Assembly: GCA_009602735.1 (NCBI GenBank)
Contig: WELA01011369.1
Location: forward strand, 179,939 to 217,325
Source: Mesotaenium endlicherianum
Lineage: Eukaryota > Streptophyta > Zygnematophyceae > Zygnematales > Mesotaeniaceae
DNA: 37,387 bases
Direction: 5' to 3'
A program made the translations under genes and the position numbers. How positions within the stretch are numbered: position 1 is the first letter of the stretch; each line of letters opens with the position of its first letter. The notes beneath the pieces were generated by a model, which made no database searches, was not told the DNA's origin, and saw nothing but the letters and a program-made list of their open reading frames with translations. Below are positions 1 to 9,712 of the stretch, piece after piece.

Positions 1-622
1 CTCCCCTTCCCCCGTCCCCCCGGTCTCTCGTTCCTTCTGTCGTCTGTTTGAGCTTGAGGGTCTGATAGGTGACAGGTGTCACACGTAGGCCTAAGAGCCC
101 GGGTCGGGGAGGGGGAGGGTTAGGGAGTTTGGGGCTTAAGCTTTTCGGACTTAGGGTTGGGGGGTAAAGCAAACGCTGTGGCCAGGCCTTGATTGCTCAA
201 AGGTGGTTTGCCTGTTGCCTGCGCAGGGGTGACTCTGGAGCTATGTTGTGCAATCTGTCAAAGTGTGTGTCGGAGGCTGCTGGGCGTGTGCATGCTGATG
301 TCTCTCCCTTAAAGGCCTGCACCTCAAAACCCTAAGCCACTCGTCCCCTGAGGGCGGATACTCATCCTACGTGCACGCGTGGGTGTGTGCGTGTGCGTGG
401 TGCGTGTCTGGGCTCGCACGTGCGTGCATGCGGTGTGTGTGCGTGCGTGTGTGTGTGTGTGTGTGTGCTTGCGTGTGGTGTGTGTGTGTGTGTGTGCTTG
501 CGTGTGGTGTGTGTGTGTGTACTTGCGTGTGGTGTGTGTGTGTGTGTGTGCGTGCCTGAGCGCGTGCGCGTGCGCGTGCCTGTGCATGTGCATGCACACG
601 TGTGGCGTCTCGAGGAGGGCAG
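1..622. other. upstream/intronic sequence, no exon recognised
   Basis: No coding segment can be supported here. The stretch should hold intron, and possibly upstream exons, of the STK19-like gene whose later exons follow. A short open segment after the CAG at about 225 (G-D-S-G-A-M-L-C) was considered but has no recognisable homology. Confidence 0.4.
375..600. repeat. GT-rich microsatellite
   Basis: Imperfect (GT)n/(GTGC)n tract, with GTGGTGTGTGTG blocks repeating about every 32-36 bp. It opens reading frames on both strands (Cys/Val-rich on +, His/Thr-rich on -); these are composition artefacts, not genes. It sits just upstream of the first recognised STK19-like exon, so it is probably intronic. 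Confidence 0.85.
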
Positions 623-697
623 AAGGAGTGCATGGTGGCGGGAGGCCTGGCGGTGGAGGAGGCCCACATCACGGCCCTCATCCACGCCGGCTTGCTG
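623..697 (+). CDS. STK19: STK19-like protein, internal exon
   Basis: Encodes 25 residues, including V-E-E-A-H-I-T-A-L-I-H-A-G-L-L, which fits the 'eIt.LvhaGlL' helix of the STK19 winged-helix family just before the W-containing beta strand. I start after the CAG at 620-622 and end before GTCTGC at 698, phase 0 on both sides, joining in frame to the exon at 1161. The acceptor lacks a good pyrimidine tract (the GT microsatellite lies upstream), so the 5' edge is uncertain. STK19 family members are nuclear DNA-binding winged-helix proteins linked to transcription-coupled repair, and despite the name are doubtful kinases. Earlier exons are not seen and may lie left of the window. Confidence 0.6.
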
Positions 698-1160
698 GTC
701 TGCCTCTGCCTCTGCCTCTGCCTCTGCCTTTTCCTCGACACCTTCAAGCATCGCACTATGTACCACTGCACGTCTCTGGCACAGACAGCGCGGCTTCTCC
801 TGCGCCGTTGGCTCGTGACAGTCAAACTTTTCCCCTGTCGCAAGGGGCTCTGCACAGCTGCGGCACGAACAGGGCTGCTTCTTTTTCCTTGGACCAGTTG
901 TCAAGGGCGCCACTTGAGACGGGCTGTCGGAGTCGCAAGCGTCGAAGCTGTGACTGGCTAAGTTGGGACACTTGAGAGTTGTGAATTTTGAAGTTGTGGC
1001 TTGTGTCCTCATTGTCCTTTGAACTTGTCCTCACCGTCTCTCTCAACTTGGTCTCTACTCTGATGCAATGTTGACCTTCTAGATGTGTCACTTGGCAACA
1101 CGAGGGGCTGTGGGCACCGCGGGGTGCTTGACATCCAAATCTCGCCTCTTTTCTGTGCAG

Positions 1161-1238
1161 GTGCGCCAGCTGGCAAATCAGGAGGCTTTCTGGTTTGCCA
1201 TTCCAGATGTCGGCTCTCTGCTGAAGATGCTTGTCCAG
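1161..1238 (+). CDS. STK19: STK19-like protein, internal exon
   Basis: A 78-bp phase-0 exon between TTTTCTGTGCAG and GTACAT. It reads V-R-Q-L-A-N-Q-E-A-F-W-F-A-I-P-D-V-G-S-L-L-K and a few more residues. The F-W-F-A-I-P-x-x-G-x-L-L-K pattern is the diagnostic central strand-turn-helix of STK19 proteins (SFWLAVPGAGRFLK-like). It joins in frame to the exons before and after it. Confidence 0.8.
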
Positions 1239-1419
1239 GTACATCTGCTGCCCCACCCCCGCCAACCACCCGCCCCTCCTCGCCCTTCTCCATGCCTCTC
1301 CTCTGTGCCACTTTAGGTCTTGCCTTTCCACTCTGCGTGTCCATATCTGATTGCAGCTCATCCACCCCGTTTTTCTATTTTTATACTTACTATCCTACTC
1401 AAAGCCTGAACTATATTAG

Positions 1420-1518
1420 AAGCATAAGAAGAATGAGAAGCGCAAGAAAGTTGAGCAGCTCGAGCAGTATTTAGTTGCGCGATGCCCCCAACCAAGCACG
1501 CGCAAGGCGAGGTCCCAA
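1420..1518 (+). CDS. possible extra Lys-rich exon of the STK19-like gene
   Basis: A 99-bp phase-0 open segment flanked by ATATTAG and a strong donor (CAA|GTAAGG). It would insert 33 basic residues starting K-H-K-K-N-E-K-R-K-K-V-E-Q-L-E-Q, resembling a nuclear localisation signal. Known STK19 proteins run directly from the LLK strand into the GRKELL segment, so this exon is either a lineage-specific optional insertion or a chance open stretch inside the intron. Either choice keeps the frame. Confidence 0.3.
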
Positions 1519-1661
1519 GTAAGGGTATGCTGGAAGTTATCATCCAATGCCCGTCTTATGCGATGTTTGGGTGTAGCGACTTCCTCACCCGAGCAAGCAC
1601 GCGGCTAGGGCCCCGAGGATAAATTCAAATGTTTTGAATGTTTCATGCATGGCTTGTGCAG

Positions 1662-1850
1662 GGAAGGAAGGAGCTCCTGGGGCTTGTGTCGCGGCGCAAG
1701 CACCGGGAGATCTTGAGGCGAGACTTGGAGAGGCGGCGATTGCGATACTCGCAGCTCGGGTTTCGTTTTCACTTGCGAGATTTGATAGGCAGCAATCAGC
1801 TAGTCGAAACTCCCACCACGGTAGGGCCTATGGTCAAGATCCCACGTTGA
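1662..1850 (+). CDS. STK19: STK19-like protein, terminal exon with stop
   Basis: Acceptor CAG at 1659-1661, phase 0, 62 codons and TGA. Begins G-R-K-E-L-L-G-L-V-S-R-R-K-H-R-E-I-L and contains F-H-L-R-D-L-I-G-S-N-Q-L-V-E-T-P-T-T. This is the conserved C-terminal block of the family (GR..LL..V.RRKY.E.L....LRL...YHVHDLIGa..v......G). The end of the protein falls where the family normally ends, so the gene appears intact at its 3' side. Together with the exons at 623 and 1161 this identification is firm at family level; biochemical function in this organism is inferred. Confidence 0.85.
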   Translation, partial: GRKELLGLVSRRKHREILRRDLERRRLRYSQLGFRFHLRDLIGSNQLVETPTTVGPMVKIPR

Positions 1851-2344
1851 ATATATTTATCGTTCCCGCATGTTGTGTCTACTGTGTAGAAAGATGGTGA
1901 TATGTTTCTCACTATTCATGCATAGCTCCATTCACACGCTCGCTTTGATCATAAAGCCCCTATTGCTTGCATGCCATGTCAATTTGCGCTATGTAAAATG
2001 AATCTCTCAAGGTATTTGTCGTAGTAGGATACTCAAATTTATTATGATAGGGATTATGCTGCACTTGAAGTTTTCTACTACGAGGCTTTCACCCCGCCTG
2101 TGGCCTCAAAAAGCGGCTCTGTATTTGTGATGCTGTCTTCTTCCCTGTCTCACACCATTATCAGATGCCCCATGATAACGTTGTTTCTAAATTGCTAGGA
2201 GTTCAATCTAATTTCACGGTATATTCACGCGTACACTCGACTACATGCGACTACAACACGCCATTCAAGTCCTAGGAACTAAGTTTGCAACCTTGCAAGT
2301 TTCAGCATCTGCTAATTGCGCCTAAGGCGGAAACATCAGTGAAA
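1851..2344. other. 3' flank of the STK19-like gene
   Basis: AT-moderate sequence with no supported coding segment. It should include the 3' UTR of the STK19-like gene. A CATAAAG motif at about 1950 could be a polyadenylation signal but is weak evidence. Confidence 0.4.
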
Positions 2345-3815
2345 CGTTAATACTCTCCCTCTGCTGTCCCCGTTGGCCCTACTCTACCCCCTTGACCGTT
2401 GCTTGTCTTTTCACCCGTGCATTCCCCATTTTGCACCCCTTACATCCCTTCTTTCGTACCCTGGTTCCATCCCTTCTTTCGTAGCCCACCAGTGGCGCGC
2501 TTCTCGCTTACCGTTCCGATCGTTTTTTTTCGTACAAGTGCTACGTTTACGTGCCCCCTTTTCTCCCTTTTTTCGTGCCGCTCTATCTCTCTTTTCGTGC
2601 GCCTTGCACTCCCCTTTGTGCGTGCCCTTGCTACCCTCTTTTTGTACGCCTTGTATATCTTGTTCCGTCCCCACAACTGTTCCCCATTGTGCATAGCCCG
2701 TTAACCTCATTCTTTCTCTTTTTGTACCCCTGCACTCTCTTTTTATACCCCTCCCATCCCCTTTTTTTGTACCCACCTGCCACTCCCTTTTCGATACCCC
2801 CTGCCCTCCCTTTTTTCCCGCTACCCCGCGATGCCTTTTTTCGTACCCATCTCTATCCCTCTTTTCGTACCCACCGCCAACCCCTCTTTTAAGACACAAG
2901 GTACCATTGTACTCCCTTTTCCGTACGCCTTCCATTTGCTTTTTGTACCCACCTGCCACCCCCTTTTTGGTACCCCCTGCCCTCCCTTTTTTTCCCGATA
3001 CCCCACGATGCCTTATTTCGTAGCCCCCGCTATCCCACATCTCGGACCCACCGCTAAGTTAATACTCTTTTCGTAACCTCCACTATACCTCTCTTTTCGT
3101 ACCTACTACCCTCCCGCTATTCCACTTTTCGTAACCCCCCGGCCCCCGCTTTTCCTCTTTCGTAACCCCCGCTGTCCCTCTTTGCGTACCCCCGGGTCCC
3201 GGCCCCCGGCCCCCGGGACCCTGCTATGATCTATCCCTCATTTTGTACTGCCACGCTTTCCCACTTTTCGTATCCTTCCGCTATCCCTTTTTTCGTTCCC
3301 CATGCTATCCCTTTCTTCGTCAACCCCGCTATCCCTCTTTCCAGAATATGTACCCCCGGGCCCCTGCTGTCCCTGCTATCCCTCTTTTCGTACCCTCCCG
3401 CTATCGCTCTTTTCGCAACCCCCGCGATCCCTCTTTTTGTAACCCCCGGGGCCCGGGCCCCCCGTGTTCGTACTCTTCCGCCTTTTCGTAACCCCCGCTA
3501 TCCCACTTTTCGTACCCTCCCGCTATCCCTCTTTTCGTAACCTGTGCTATCCCTCTTTCGTACCCTCCCGCTATCCCTATGTTCGGAACTCGTGCTATCC
3601 CTCTTTCATAACCCGTGCTATCCCTCTTCCTCTTTTCGTCCCCCCCGCTATCCCTCTTTTCGTACCGCCTTTCACTCTCCAATGCCCCATTCTTCGTACC
3701 CTTGTATCCCCTTTTTCGTACCCCCTTGTTCTTCCTTTTTCTGTACCCCCTGCATCCCCCTTCTTTCGTCCCTTGCTATCCCTTTTCTCGTACCCCCCGG
3801 CGTTTCCCTCCTCCG
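2345..3815. repeat. degenerate ~25-bp pyrimidine-rich minisatellite, block 1
   Basis: About 55-60 imperfect copies of a unit close to CTATCCCTCTTTTCGTACCC, followed by 2-8 C/G-rich bases; spacing is about 22-30 bp. One strand is almost free of G. The array keeps several frames open on both strands (PxxIPLFVPP-like on +, KRGIAGGYEK-like on -), giving spurious ORFs of 100-209 codons. The same unit recurs at 35196-35822 and 36618-36700. Confidence 0.9.
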
Positions 3816-4770
3816 TAGCTAATGGGCCGCGTCGTTTGTGTGCCCACGGTCAAACTTCAGACGACCGTTTATGTGCTGTTAGACGCCTTGTCGTTCTTGT
3901 TCGCGGACTGCCCTGACAGCTTCAGGTCTCCTTCAAAGTTGCTCCTGATTGCTCTTGATGGCTCCTGTCACGCATCACCATTTAACTGCCATTTCCTGTC
4001 CAACCTTTCTCCAGCCGCACTGGTCGCACATCCAAGTGGGCCTTCCTCTCGTACTCATAATTAGTACGTCAAAACGTCTTGTGCCTCTTGAGCATTAAGT
4101 GTCCGCCCAAGTGGGCTTTTTCGCGTTCTCGTATCACATATGCTTTGGTGACACCACATTTGTCCATGGCATCATACTACTTTGATGTCAGTCACTATAA
4201 TGAACCTTCATATATGGATTATATTGGCAAGAAAAATGCTCTTACTTGACTGGTATGGGAAATTAAGTGCCAAGGATGAATGGGGTTCAAATTTGAGGTG
4301 TCATTGAAATGTGTTTCATTCAAGAGATAGTACGTTGCAACAGTCCAAAATGTCATGCGGTAGAACCAAGACCTTACTGAGAAGAAGATACTTCAGAAGA
4401 GTCAAGCTTCGTCTTGACAAAGATACCTTATGAAATATGCAATGCCATACTGTCAATATTACACAGTGGCACCATTCTGATCAAAAGACCCCATGCAGTC
4501 ACTTCAATGGAGGGGAAATTATGACCATAGTAACAGCAACAAGAGGAAGTGCTATTGCTCGCTAAAATCAACGCACGATCAATTCTTTAGACTTTGAGGG
4601 GGAATATTCAGGACGATTGGATCACCTCAGAGGAGGGAGCAACTGCTGGCTGTGCTGCACAGTTAAGCGTAAAGCTTTGCAGCCATGGCTCTGGTAGTCG
4701 GAAAAGCAATGCCAGGTCCCAGAGATGTGCCACACCCAAGGCAATACATTGTTCCCTCCAAGGAAGTATC
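3816..4770. other. unassigned intergenic sequence left of element A
   Basis: No gene supported. A string at 4590-4606 (TTTGAGGGGGAATATTC) resembles the polypurine/LTR junction of Ty1/copia elements, but no reverse transcriptase or RNase H homology precedes it. The host sequence resumes at 11460 after element A. Confidence 0.4.
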
Positions 4771-4775
4771 CAGCA
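4771..4775. repeat. target-site duplication, left copy (element A)
   Basis: CAGCA immediately left of the LTR, repeated at 11455-11459 immediately right of the other LTR. A 5-bp duplication is typical of Ty3/gypsy integrases. Confidence 0.9.
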
Positions 4776-5278
4776 TGTAGTGAAACAGATAGATAAAGTA
4801 CTTAGTAAAACATAATACTTTATCTATTCAAGACAAGGATCTTTGAACACAAGTGGTAGCTTCTTGAAAGAGAGATGGCTTCTTGAAAGTTAATATATTT
4901 CTGGATTTTGGCAAGTACAAGAGTGATTCTGGAATGTCTTTCTATGTTCTAGCTCTTGTTTATATACTTGCTACATAAGTAATTTCTAGGAAGGTGTATG
5001 TTGATGTGTTGGCACCCAACACATCCCAAAACTTGCCACCTCTTTCTAGAATAATGTACACATGTCCTTTTGACCTAAAAATGGCACATCTGACTTTTGC
5101 CACATGGAGTTCTTCTAGGTCTTTCCTCTAACTTCGAAAATGCCTTGGAAGGTTCAAAGGACATGAACCAAGTTACTAGAGTACCTATTCACACTTGACT
5201 CCACACAATACTACTCCAAATATATTTGAAAACATTAAAATATATGCAAACTAATGTATAATAACTCAAATCACTACA
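4776..5278 (-). repeat. 3' LTR of element A
   Basis: 503 bp, TGTAGTGA...TCACTACA, matching 10952-11454 with about four substitutions and no indels. It lies downstream of pol in element orientation, next to the polypurine tract. Confidence 0.95.
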
Positions 5279-5290
5279 TCACCCCCCCTA
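5279..5290 (-). promoter_or_regulatory. polypurine tract of element A
   Basis: On the minus strand TAGGGGGGGTGA directly abuts the start of the 3' LTR. This is the expected place and composition for the plus-strand primer of reverse transcription. Confidence 0.85.
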
Positions 5291-5311
5291 TAGAAAAAGC
5301 GACGTCTCGGC

Positions 5312-5440
5312 GCGTCAAGTCAGGTCGTACACATGTGGAGCAAACTAGTCAACAGTTTCAAGTAAGATGCCACACATGTAAAGAGGACTAGTCAAAGGCG
5401 CCAAGTCAGGTGCTACACATGTAAGGTAGACTAGGCAATG
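5312..5440. repeat. 3 x 43-bp tandem repeat in the 3' noncoding region of element A
   Basis: Three consecutive 43-bp units (5312-5354, 5355-5397, 5398-5440), each with the core CAAGT-(C/A)-AG...ACACATGT...ACTAG. They diverge by roughly a quarter of positions and do not code. Such repeats between pol and the 3' LTR occur in several plant and algal gypsy elements; a function in packaging or regulation is possible but unproven. Confidence 0.85.
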
Positions 5441-6047
5441 TCGTAGGTGGTGTGACCTTATTGGCTAGCCTACTCCTTAATGATAAAGAAAATTGTACAA
5501 GTTGGCCCAAAATCTGCCACAAATTTAAAAAGTCATAGCGGCCACAGAACTGCTCCAAATCTGAAAATTTGAGTGCCAGACGGACCGCGTCGGAGAACTC
5601 TACCGGGTCACCAAATTTGAGAGCATTCTCATTTCTGGAGTGTCGTTGAGAGCTGAGAGAGTAGGCACTCCTCCAAATCTGTGCAGAAACTTCTGAAAAT
5701 CATAAGTCCTTCTATACTTCTCCAAATTCTGCAAACTAAGTCTCAAACTGGGCGCTGTAAGATGTTCTACCAGAGTCTTGAGTTTCAGAGCATTCCAAGT
5801 TCAGGGGAGGGCACAATGTCAGAAGGCATATACTGTCCTAACAATGCCAGCAGCCTGACCCCCTTCTACTTAGAGCATCATATCTCTCTCACCAGTGCTC
5901 CAAATTGAGCAAACTTGGACTCTAAATGACCGGCTACTCATGGACTACAGCCAGGTAAATTTTCAGAATTTATTATGCAGAGACCTATTACCAGTAGCAG
6001 TTTTAGTTTTCTGTCCAGAAACTGCGAGAAGAGAAGAGTGTCTAATG
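5441..6047 (-). other. 3' noncoding region of element A
   Basis: Sequence between the end of pol (including its shifted-frame tail) and the tandem repeats. Short open frames exist on both strands but none has recognisable homology. Confidence 0.5.
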
Positions 6048-6199
6048 TCAATTTTTCCTCTTTCTTGTTCTTGCAGGCTGCCTCCAAGGGGTCTTCTGCT
6101 GCTTCTTGATGGTGGCAGGCTGCCTCCCTGAAGTCTTCGGGCTTCTAGTAGAGAGACTTGGGGCTGGTCCAAGATGGGGGTTGGCGGTATGGAAGCGCT

Positions 6200-9100
6200 T
6201 CAACTTTCGTTGAACTTTGTCAAGGTAGTGCGCCGCCACCCAACAATCTCCGAATCTGGATATCCTTTCCACTTGATCAAGTATTGCTGCTGTCTCCTGA
6301 AATTTCTCATAGCCACTATGTCTTCCACTTCGTACTCCAAATGATCATCCACTATTGTTGGGGCTGGTGGGGTTGTCACACGTCCTGGGAACTTGTTGTG
6401 GGGTTGTACATATGGCTTGAAGAGGGAAGCGTGGAATACGGGGTCGATGTGCATAGTCTGGGGAAGTTCTAGCTTGAAAGCAACGGGGTTGACTTGCTGG
6501 ATAATCTTGAAGGGTCCCAAATACTTGGGAGAGAACTTGCTGCCGGCAGGCCTGTTGTTCAGGGAAATGTTCTTGGATGATAGTAACACGTTGTCACCCA
6601 CTCTGTACGTAATTTCTCTTCTGGATCTGTTCGCCACTCTTGCTTGAGCATCTTGCGCGTGTTGTAGAGCTTTCTTCGCTGCTGTAAGGGCTGCTTCTAA
6701 TGTCTCCATAAAATCTGTGGCTGCAGGTACTTCATCATGGCCAGCCGTGAAGCTCAGTGGCGTGGTCGGATGGAAGCCATAGTTGAGGAAGAATGGGGAC
6801 TCTTGGGTAGAGGCCTGCGTAGTGTTGTTGTAGGCAAACTCGAGGGGGGTCAAGTACATGTCCCAGTCTTGCTCGAGGGTAGACACGTAGGCCTTTAGAG
6901 AGGTCTTTAGGGTACGATTCATACGCTCGGTTTGCCCATCTGATTGTGGGTGGTAGGCAGTAGACATATCCAGCGATGTACCCAAGTTCTTGAAGAGATT
7001 TTTCCAGAAATGGCTTGTGAATCTTGGATCTCTATCTGACACAATTCTTGATGGTAGTCCATGGAGTCGGAAGATGTTGTCAAAGATGAGTCTTGCAAGT
7101 TGTGGTGCTGTAGCCTTAGTCGTCGTGGGAATAAAATGAGCCATCTTGGTAAGTCTGTCCACCACCGTGAGTATTGCATTATGGCCTCGAGGTGTCACGG
7201 GCAAGTCCACGATAAGGTCCATTGAGATGTCCGTCCATTGTCTTTCGGGGATTGGTAGTGGTTGGAGGAGTCCTCCCGCCTTTTGCGATGATGGCTTGAT
7301 TCTTTGGCATGTGTCACAGCTCCTGCAGTACTCCTTGACTTGCTTAGACATGCCTGGCCAACAATAAGTCCTAGCTAGAACGCCCGTGGTCCTTAGGATT
7401 CCAAAGTGTCCTCCAAGAGGGTTGTCGTGTGCTTCTCGTAGAAGCAAGAGCCGGAGGTCTATGTCATTAGGAACACATCTCTGGCCCGTATCTTGCCTCA
7501 CCCAATAATTGCCTTCTTGCTTCTTGCATGGGTCCAAGGCTGCTTCTCCGTTCTTGTAGTAAGGGTCTCTTTCATAGGCGGCTGAAAATCGAGCTTCCAG
7601 ATCTGTCTTCAGGGATACCATCACTGCATTTAATTGCAGTCTTGAGAGGGGGTCAGCCGGGTTTGTCTTGCCGGGCTGGTACTGAATCGTGATGTTGTAT
7701 TGTTGCAAGTATCCGCTCCATCTTGCTTGTCTCCTTGAGAGATACGGCTGCGTTTGGAGGTGCTTTAACGCCTCGTGGTCCGTGGTGACCAGTACTTTGC
7801 GTCCTTCAACGTAGCAGCGCCAAACCTTCAAGGCATGTACAATCGCCAATGCCTCTCGCTCCGTGGTTGTATAATTTTGCTCGGCTGGATTTAGCTTCCT
7901 TGACTCGTAGGCGATGGGCTGCAGTCCCTTGCCTTGGTCTTGAAGCAGGATTGCTCCTATTGCATAGGAAGATGCATCGGTGATGACGTGGAAGGGCCAA
8001 TCTGGGTTTGGACTTGGGAGTGTGAGCACCGGGGATGTGGTCAATCTTCGCTTTAACTCTTGAAATGCCTCTTCCTCTTTCTCGGTCCATGTATATAGCC
8101 TGTCCTTCTTGAGTAGATCTGTCAGGGGGGCTGCTATGTGCGAGAAGCCTTGGATGAATTTTCTGTACCAATTGGCAAATCCCAAGAATGACTGGAGTTC
8201 TTTCTTGGTCGTGGGGGTTGGCCATTCCTCCACCACCGTGGTCTTCTTGGGGTCTATCTTGATGCCATCAGCAGTCACGTGGAGACCTAGGAACTCCACT
8301 TCTTGTTTGGCAAACTCGCATTTTGACTCCTTCGCAAACAGCTTGTTTTGCTTCAATACTTCAAGGACTTCTTTCAAGTGTCTCGCATGCTCTTCAAGGG
8401 TCTTGCTGTAGATAAGGATGTCATCGATGAATACCACCACAAATCTGTCCAACATGGGCTGAAATATGGTGTTCATCATAGTCATGAAAGTTGCTGGCGC
8501 GTTGGTGAGTCCAAATGGCAGGACCATGAACTCAAAATGTCCATATCTTGTCCTGAATGCCGTCTTCTCTATGTCCGGTTCTGCGATGCGAATCTGGTGG
8601 TAGCCGCTCCGTAAGTCAATCTTCGTGAAGTACTTGGCTCCAACCAGCCGGTCCATGAGCTCATCCATGCGCGGCAGCGGGTATCGATTCTTGATGGTGA
8701 TCTTGTTGAGGGCGCGATAGTCCACACACATCCTCAAGGTACCATCTTTCTTCTTGACAAATAGCACCGGGGCTCCAAATGGCGACTTGCTAGGTCGAAT
8801 GAAGCCATGCTCCAGTAGCTCCTTGATTTGCTTCTTGACTTCGTCTAGCTCCGTGTATGACATTTTGAACGTAGGCCGAGAGATGGGCTTGCTTCCGGGC
8901 TCCAACTCTATCTTGTGGTCTACGAATCTTTTGGGGGGTAGGCCCTTGGGCAATTCCGGGGAGAACACTTCTTTGTAGTCCTCTAAGACTTCTTGTATCT
9001 CCTTGGGAACGGGGCTGCCTTCTTGACTCTCGATGTCTTTCTTGATGTCTTTTGGCGTGATCAAGGCCAAAAGAAGCTCGTGTCCCTTCCTCACAAGTCT

Positions 9101-9712
9101 CTTGAGTTGGAGGGCGGACAATAGTATCTCGTGTGCCGGCTTCTGGATGTCTTGGGTCTGGATATTCTGGATTGCGCGCAAAATACAGATTCTTGAAGTG
9201 ATGTCATTCTTGATCTTGATAGTACCGGTCCTCCAATCAACTTGGGGGTTGTGCTTGGTCAACCAAGGCGTCCCTAGGATGACGTCGTACTTGCCCAATT
9301 GCATGGGGGAGAACACTACTCTATCCTTGAAGGACTTGATAGAGAGTGCCAAGGGGTACGTCTTCTTGGAAGGGGTAGTATAGGAGAATCCATCGGGCAT
9401 CATAATCTCCTCGTCGTGGTCAAGAGTTCGCATAGTAATACCGTGCTTGGTGGCAAAATCTGCAGCAATGAAGTTGCCTTGAGCTCCGCTATCCACCAAG
9501 ATGTGGACCTTCTCTCCTCCAAGGTAACCTCTCAAACTCATTGGGGCTGGAACGTCGTCTTCAACGGGGGTCTCCACCTCACTTGGCGTGTTGCCTTCTC
9601 GTGAAGTGGGTCTTGGGGTGGTAGGCTCCTGGCCTACCGGCGCTGTCCGTTTTTTGACAACTTTTTGGGGCATGAAAGTGCACGATGGCCCTTTTCCTTG
9701 CAATAAAAGCAT
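6200..9712 (-). CDS. pol: Pol polyprotein of element A: protease, RT, RNase H, integrase, truncated chromodomain
   Basis: 1,170 codons from the first Met of the open frame; translation probably enters by -1 frameshift from gag at 9649-9655. Protease: L-V-D-S-G-A at residues 72-77. Reverse transcriptase about 270-480, with F-I-D-D at 428-431. RNase H about 570-690 (D579, TEREALA at 617-623, D645). Integrase: H762/H769/C799/C802 zinc finger, then D832, D893 and E929, an exact D-x35-E spacing. A GPY/F-like region (YLGPFKI) lies near 1064-1070. The chromodomain starts at about 1126 (YEVEDI, then [12 protein letters not shown]), but the frame changes after residue 1155. The remaining chromodomain (D-C-W-V...[13 protein letters not shown]) is readable in the next frame down to 6048, consistent with one lost base near 6249-6252. 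Otherwise the ORF is complete. Confidence 0.95.
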   Translation of the reverse strand: MLLLQGKGPSCTFMPQKVVKKRTAPVGQEPTTPRPTSREGNTPSEVETPVEDDVPAPMSLRGYLGGEKVHILVDSGAQGNFIAADFATKHGITMRTLDHDEEIMMPDGFSYTTPSKKTYPLALSIKSFKDRVVFSPMQLGKYDVILGTPWLTKHNPQVDWRTGTIKIKNDITSRICILRAIQNIQTQDIQKPAHEILLSALQLKRLVRKGHELLLALITPKDIKKDIESQEGSPVPKEIQEVLEDYKEVFSPELPKGLPPKRFVDHKIELEPGSKPISRPTFKMSYTELDEVKKQIKELLEHGFIRPSKSPFGAPVLFVKKKDGTLRMCVDYRALNKITIKNRYPLPRMDELMDRLVGAKYFTKIDLRSGYHQIRIAEPDIEKTAFRTRYGHFEFMVLPFGLTNAPATFMTMMNTIFQPMLDRFVVVFIDDILIYSKTLEEHARHLKEVLEVLKQNKLFAKESKCEFAKQEVEFLGLHVTADGIKIDPKKTTVVEEWPTPTTKKELQSFLGFANWYRKFIQGFSHIAAPLTDLLKKDRLYTWTEKEEEAFQELKRRLTTSPVLTLPSPNPDWPFHVITDASSYAIGAILLQDQGKGLQPIAYESRKLNPAEQNYTTTEREALAIVHALKVWRCYVEGRKVLVTTDHEALKHLQTQPYLSRRQARWSGYLQQYNITIQYQPGKTNPADPLSRLQLNAVMVSLKTDLEARFSAAYERDPYYKNGEAALDPCKKQEGNYWVRQDTGQRCVPNDIDLRLLLLREAHDNPLGGHFGILRTTGVLARTYCWPGMSKQVKEYCRSCDTCQRIKPSSQKAGGLLQPLPIPERQWTDISMDLIVDLPVTPRGHNAILTVVDRLTKMAHFIPTTTKATAPQLARLIFDNIFRLHGLPSRIVSDRDPRFTSHFWKNLFKNLGTSLDMSTAYHPQSDGQTERMNRTLKTSLKAYVSTLEQDWDMYLTPLEFAYNNTTQASTQESPFFLNYGFHPTTPLSFTAGHDEVPAATDFMETLEAALTAAKKALQHAQDAQARVANRSRREITYRVGDNVLLSSKNISLNNRPAGSKFSPKYLGPFKIIQQVNPVAFKLELPQTMHIDPVFHASLFKPYVQPHNKFPGRVTTPPAPTIVDDHLEYEVEDIVAMRNFRRQQQYLIKWKGYPDSEIVGWRRTTLTKFNES
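9620..9655 (-). promoter_or_regulatory. programmed -1 ribosomal frameshift signal of element A
   Basis: On the minus strand the heptamer A AAA AAC (9649-9655) is in the gag frame as codons AAA-AAC. A 10-nt spacer follows, then a perfect 7-bp hairpin (9632-9638 paired with 9620-9626, 5-nt loop) whose 5' arm contains the gag stop at 9634-9636. Pol lies in the -1 frame and is open across the heptamer. Slippery site, downstream stem, stop and frame order all fit the classic retroviral-type Gag-Pol mechanism. The 10-nt spacer is slightly long. Confidence 0.8.

Noticed and set aside
362..1012. Minus-strand ORF of 216 codons rich in His/Thr
   Set aside because: Produced by the GT microsatellite and antisense to an STK19-like exon.
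2411..3040. Minus-strand ORF of 209 codons (KRG/GGYEK-rich)
   Set aside because: It lies wholly inside the minisatellite, whose unit lacks stops in several frames; no domain and a repetitive composition.
4180..4610. A Ty1/copia 3' end
   Set aside because: Only a PPT-like GAGGGGGAATATTC string supports it; no copia protein motif or LTR pair was found.
5279..5290. The C-rich tract as a G-quadruplex or sequencing artefact
   Set aside because: A polypurine tract at exactly the LTR boundary explains it better.
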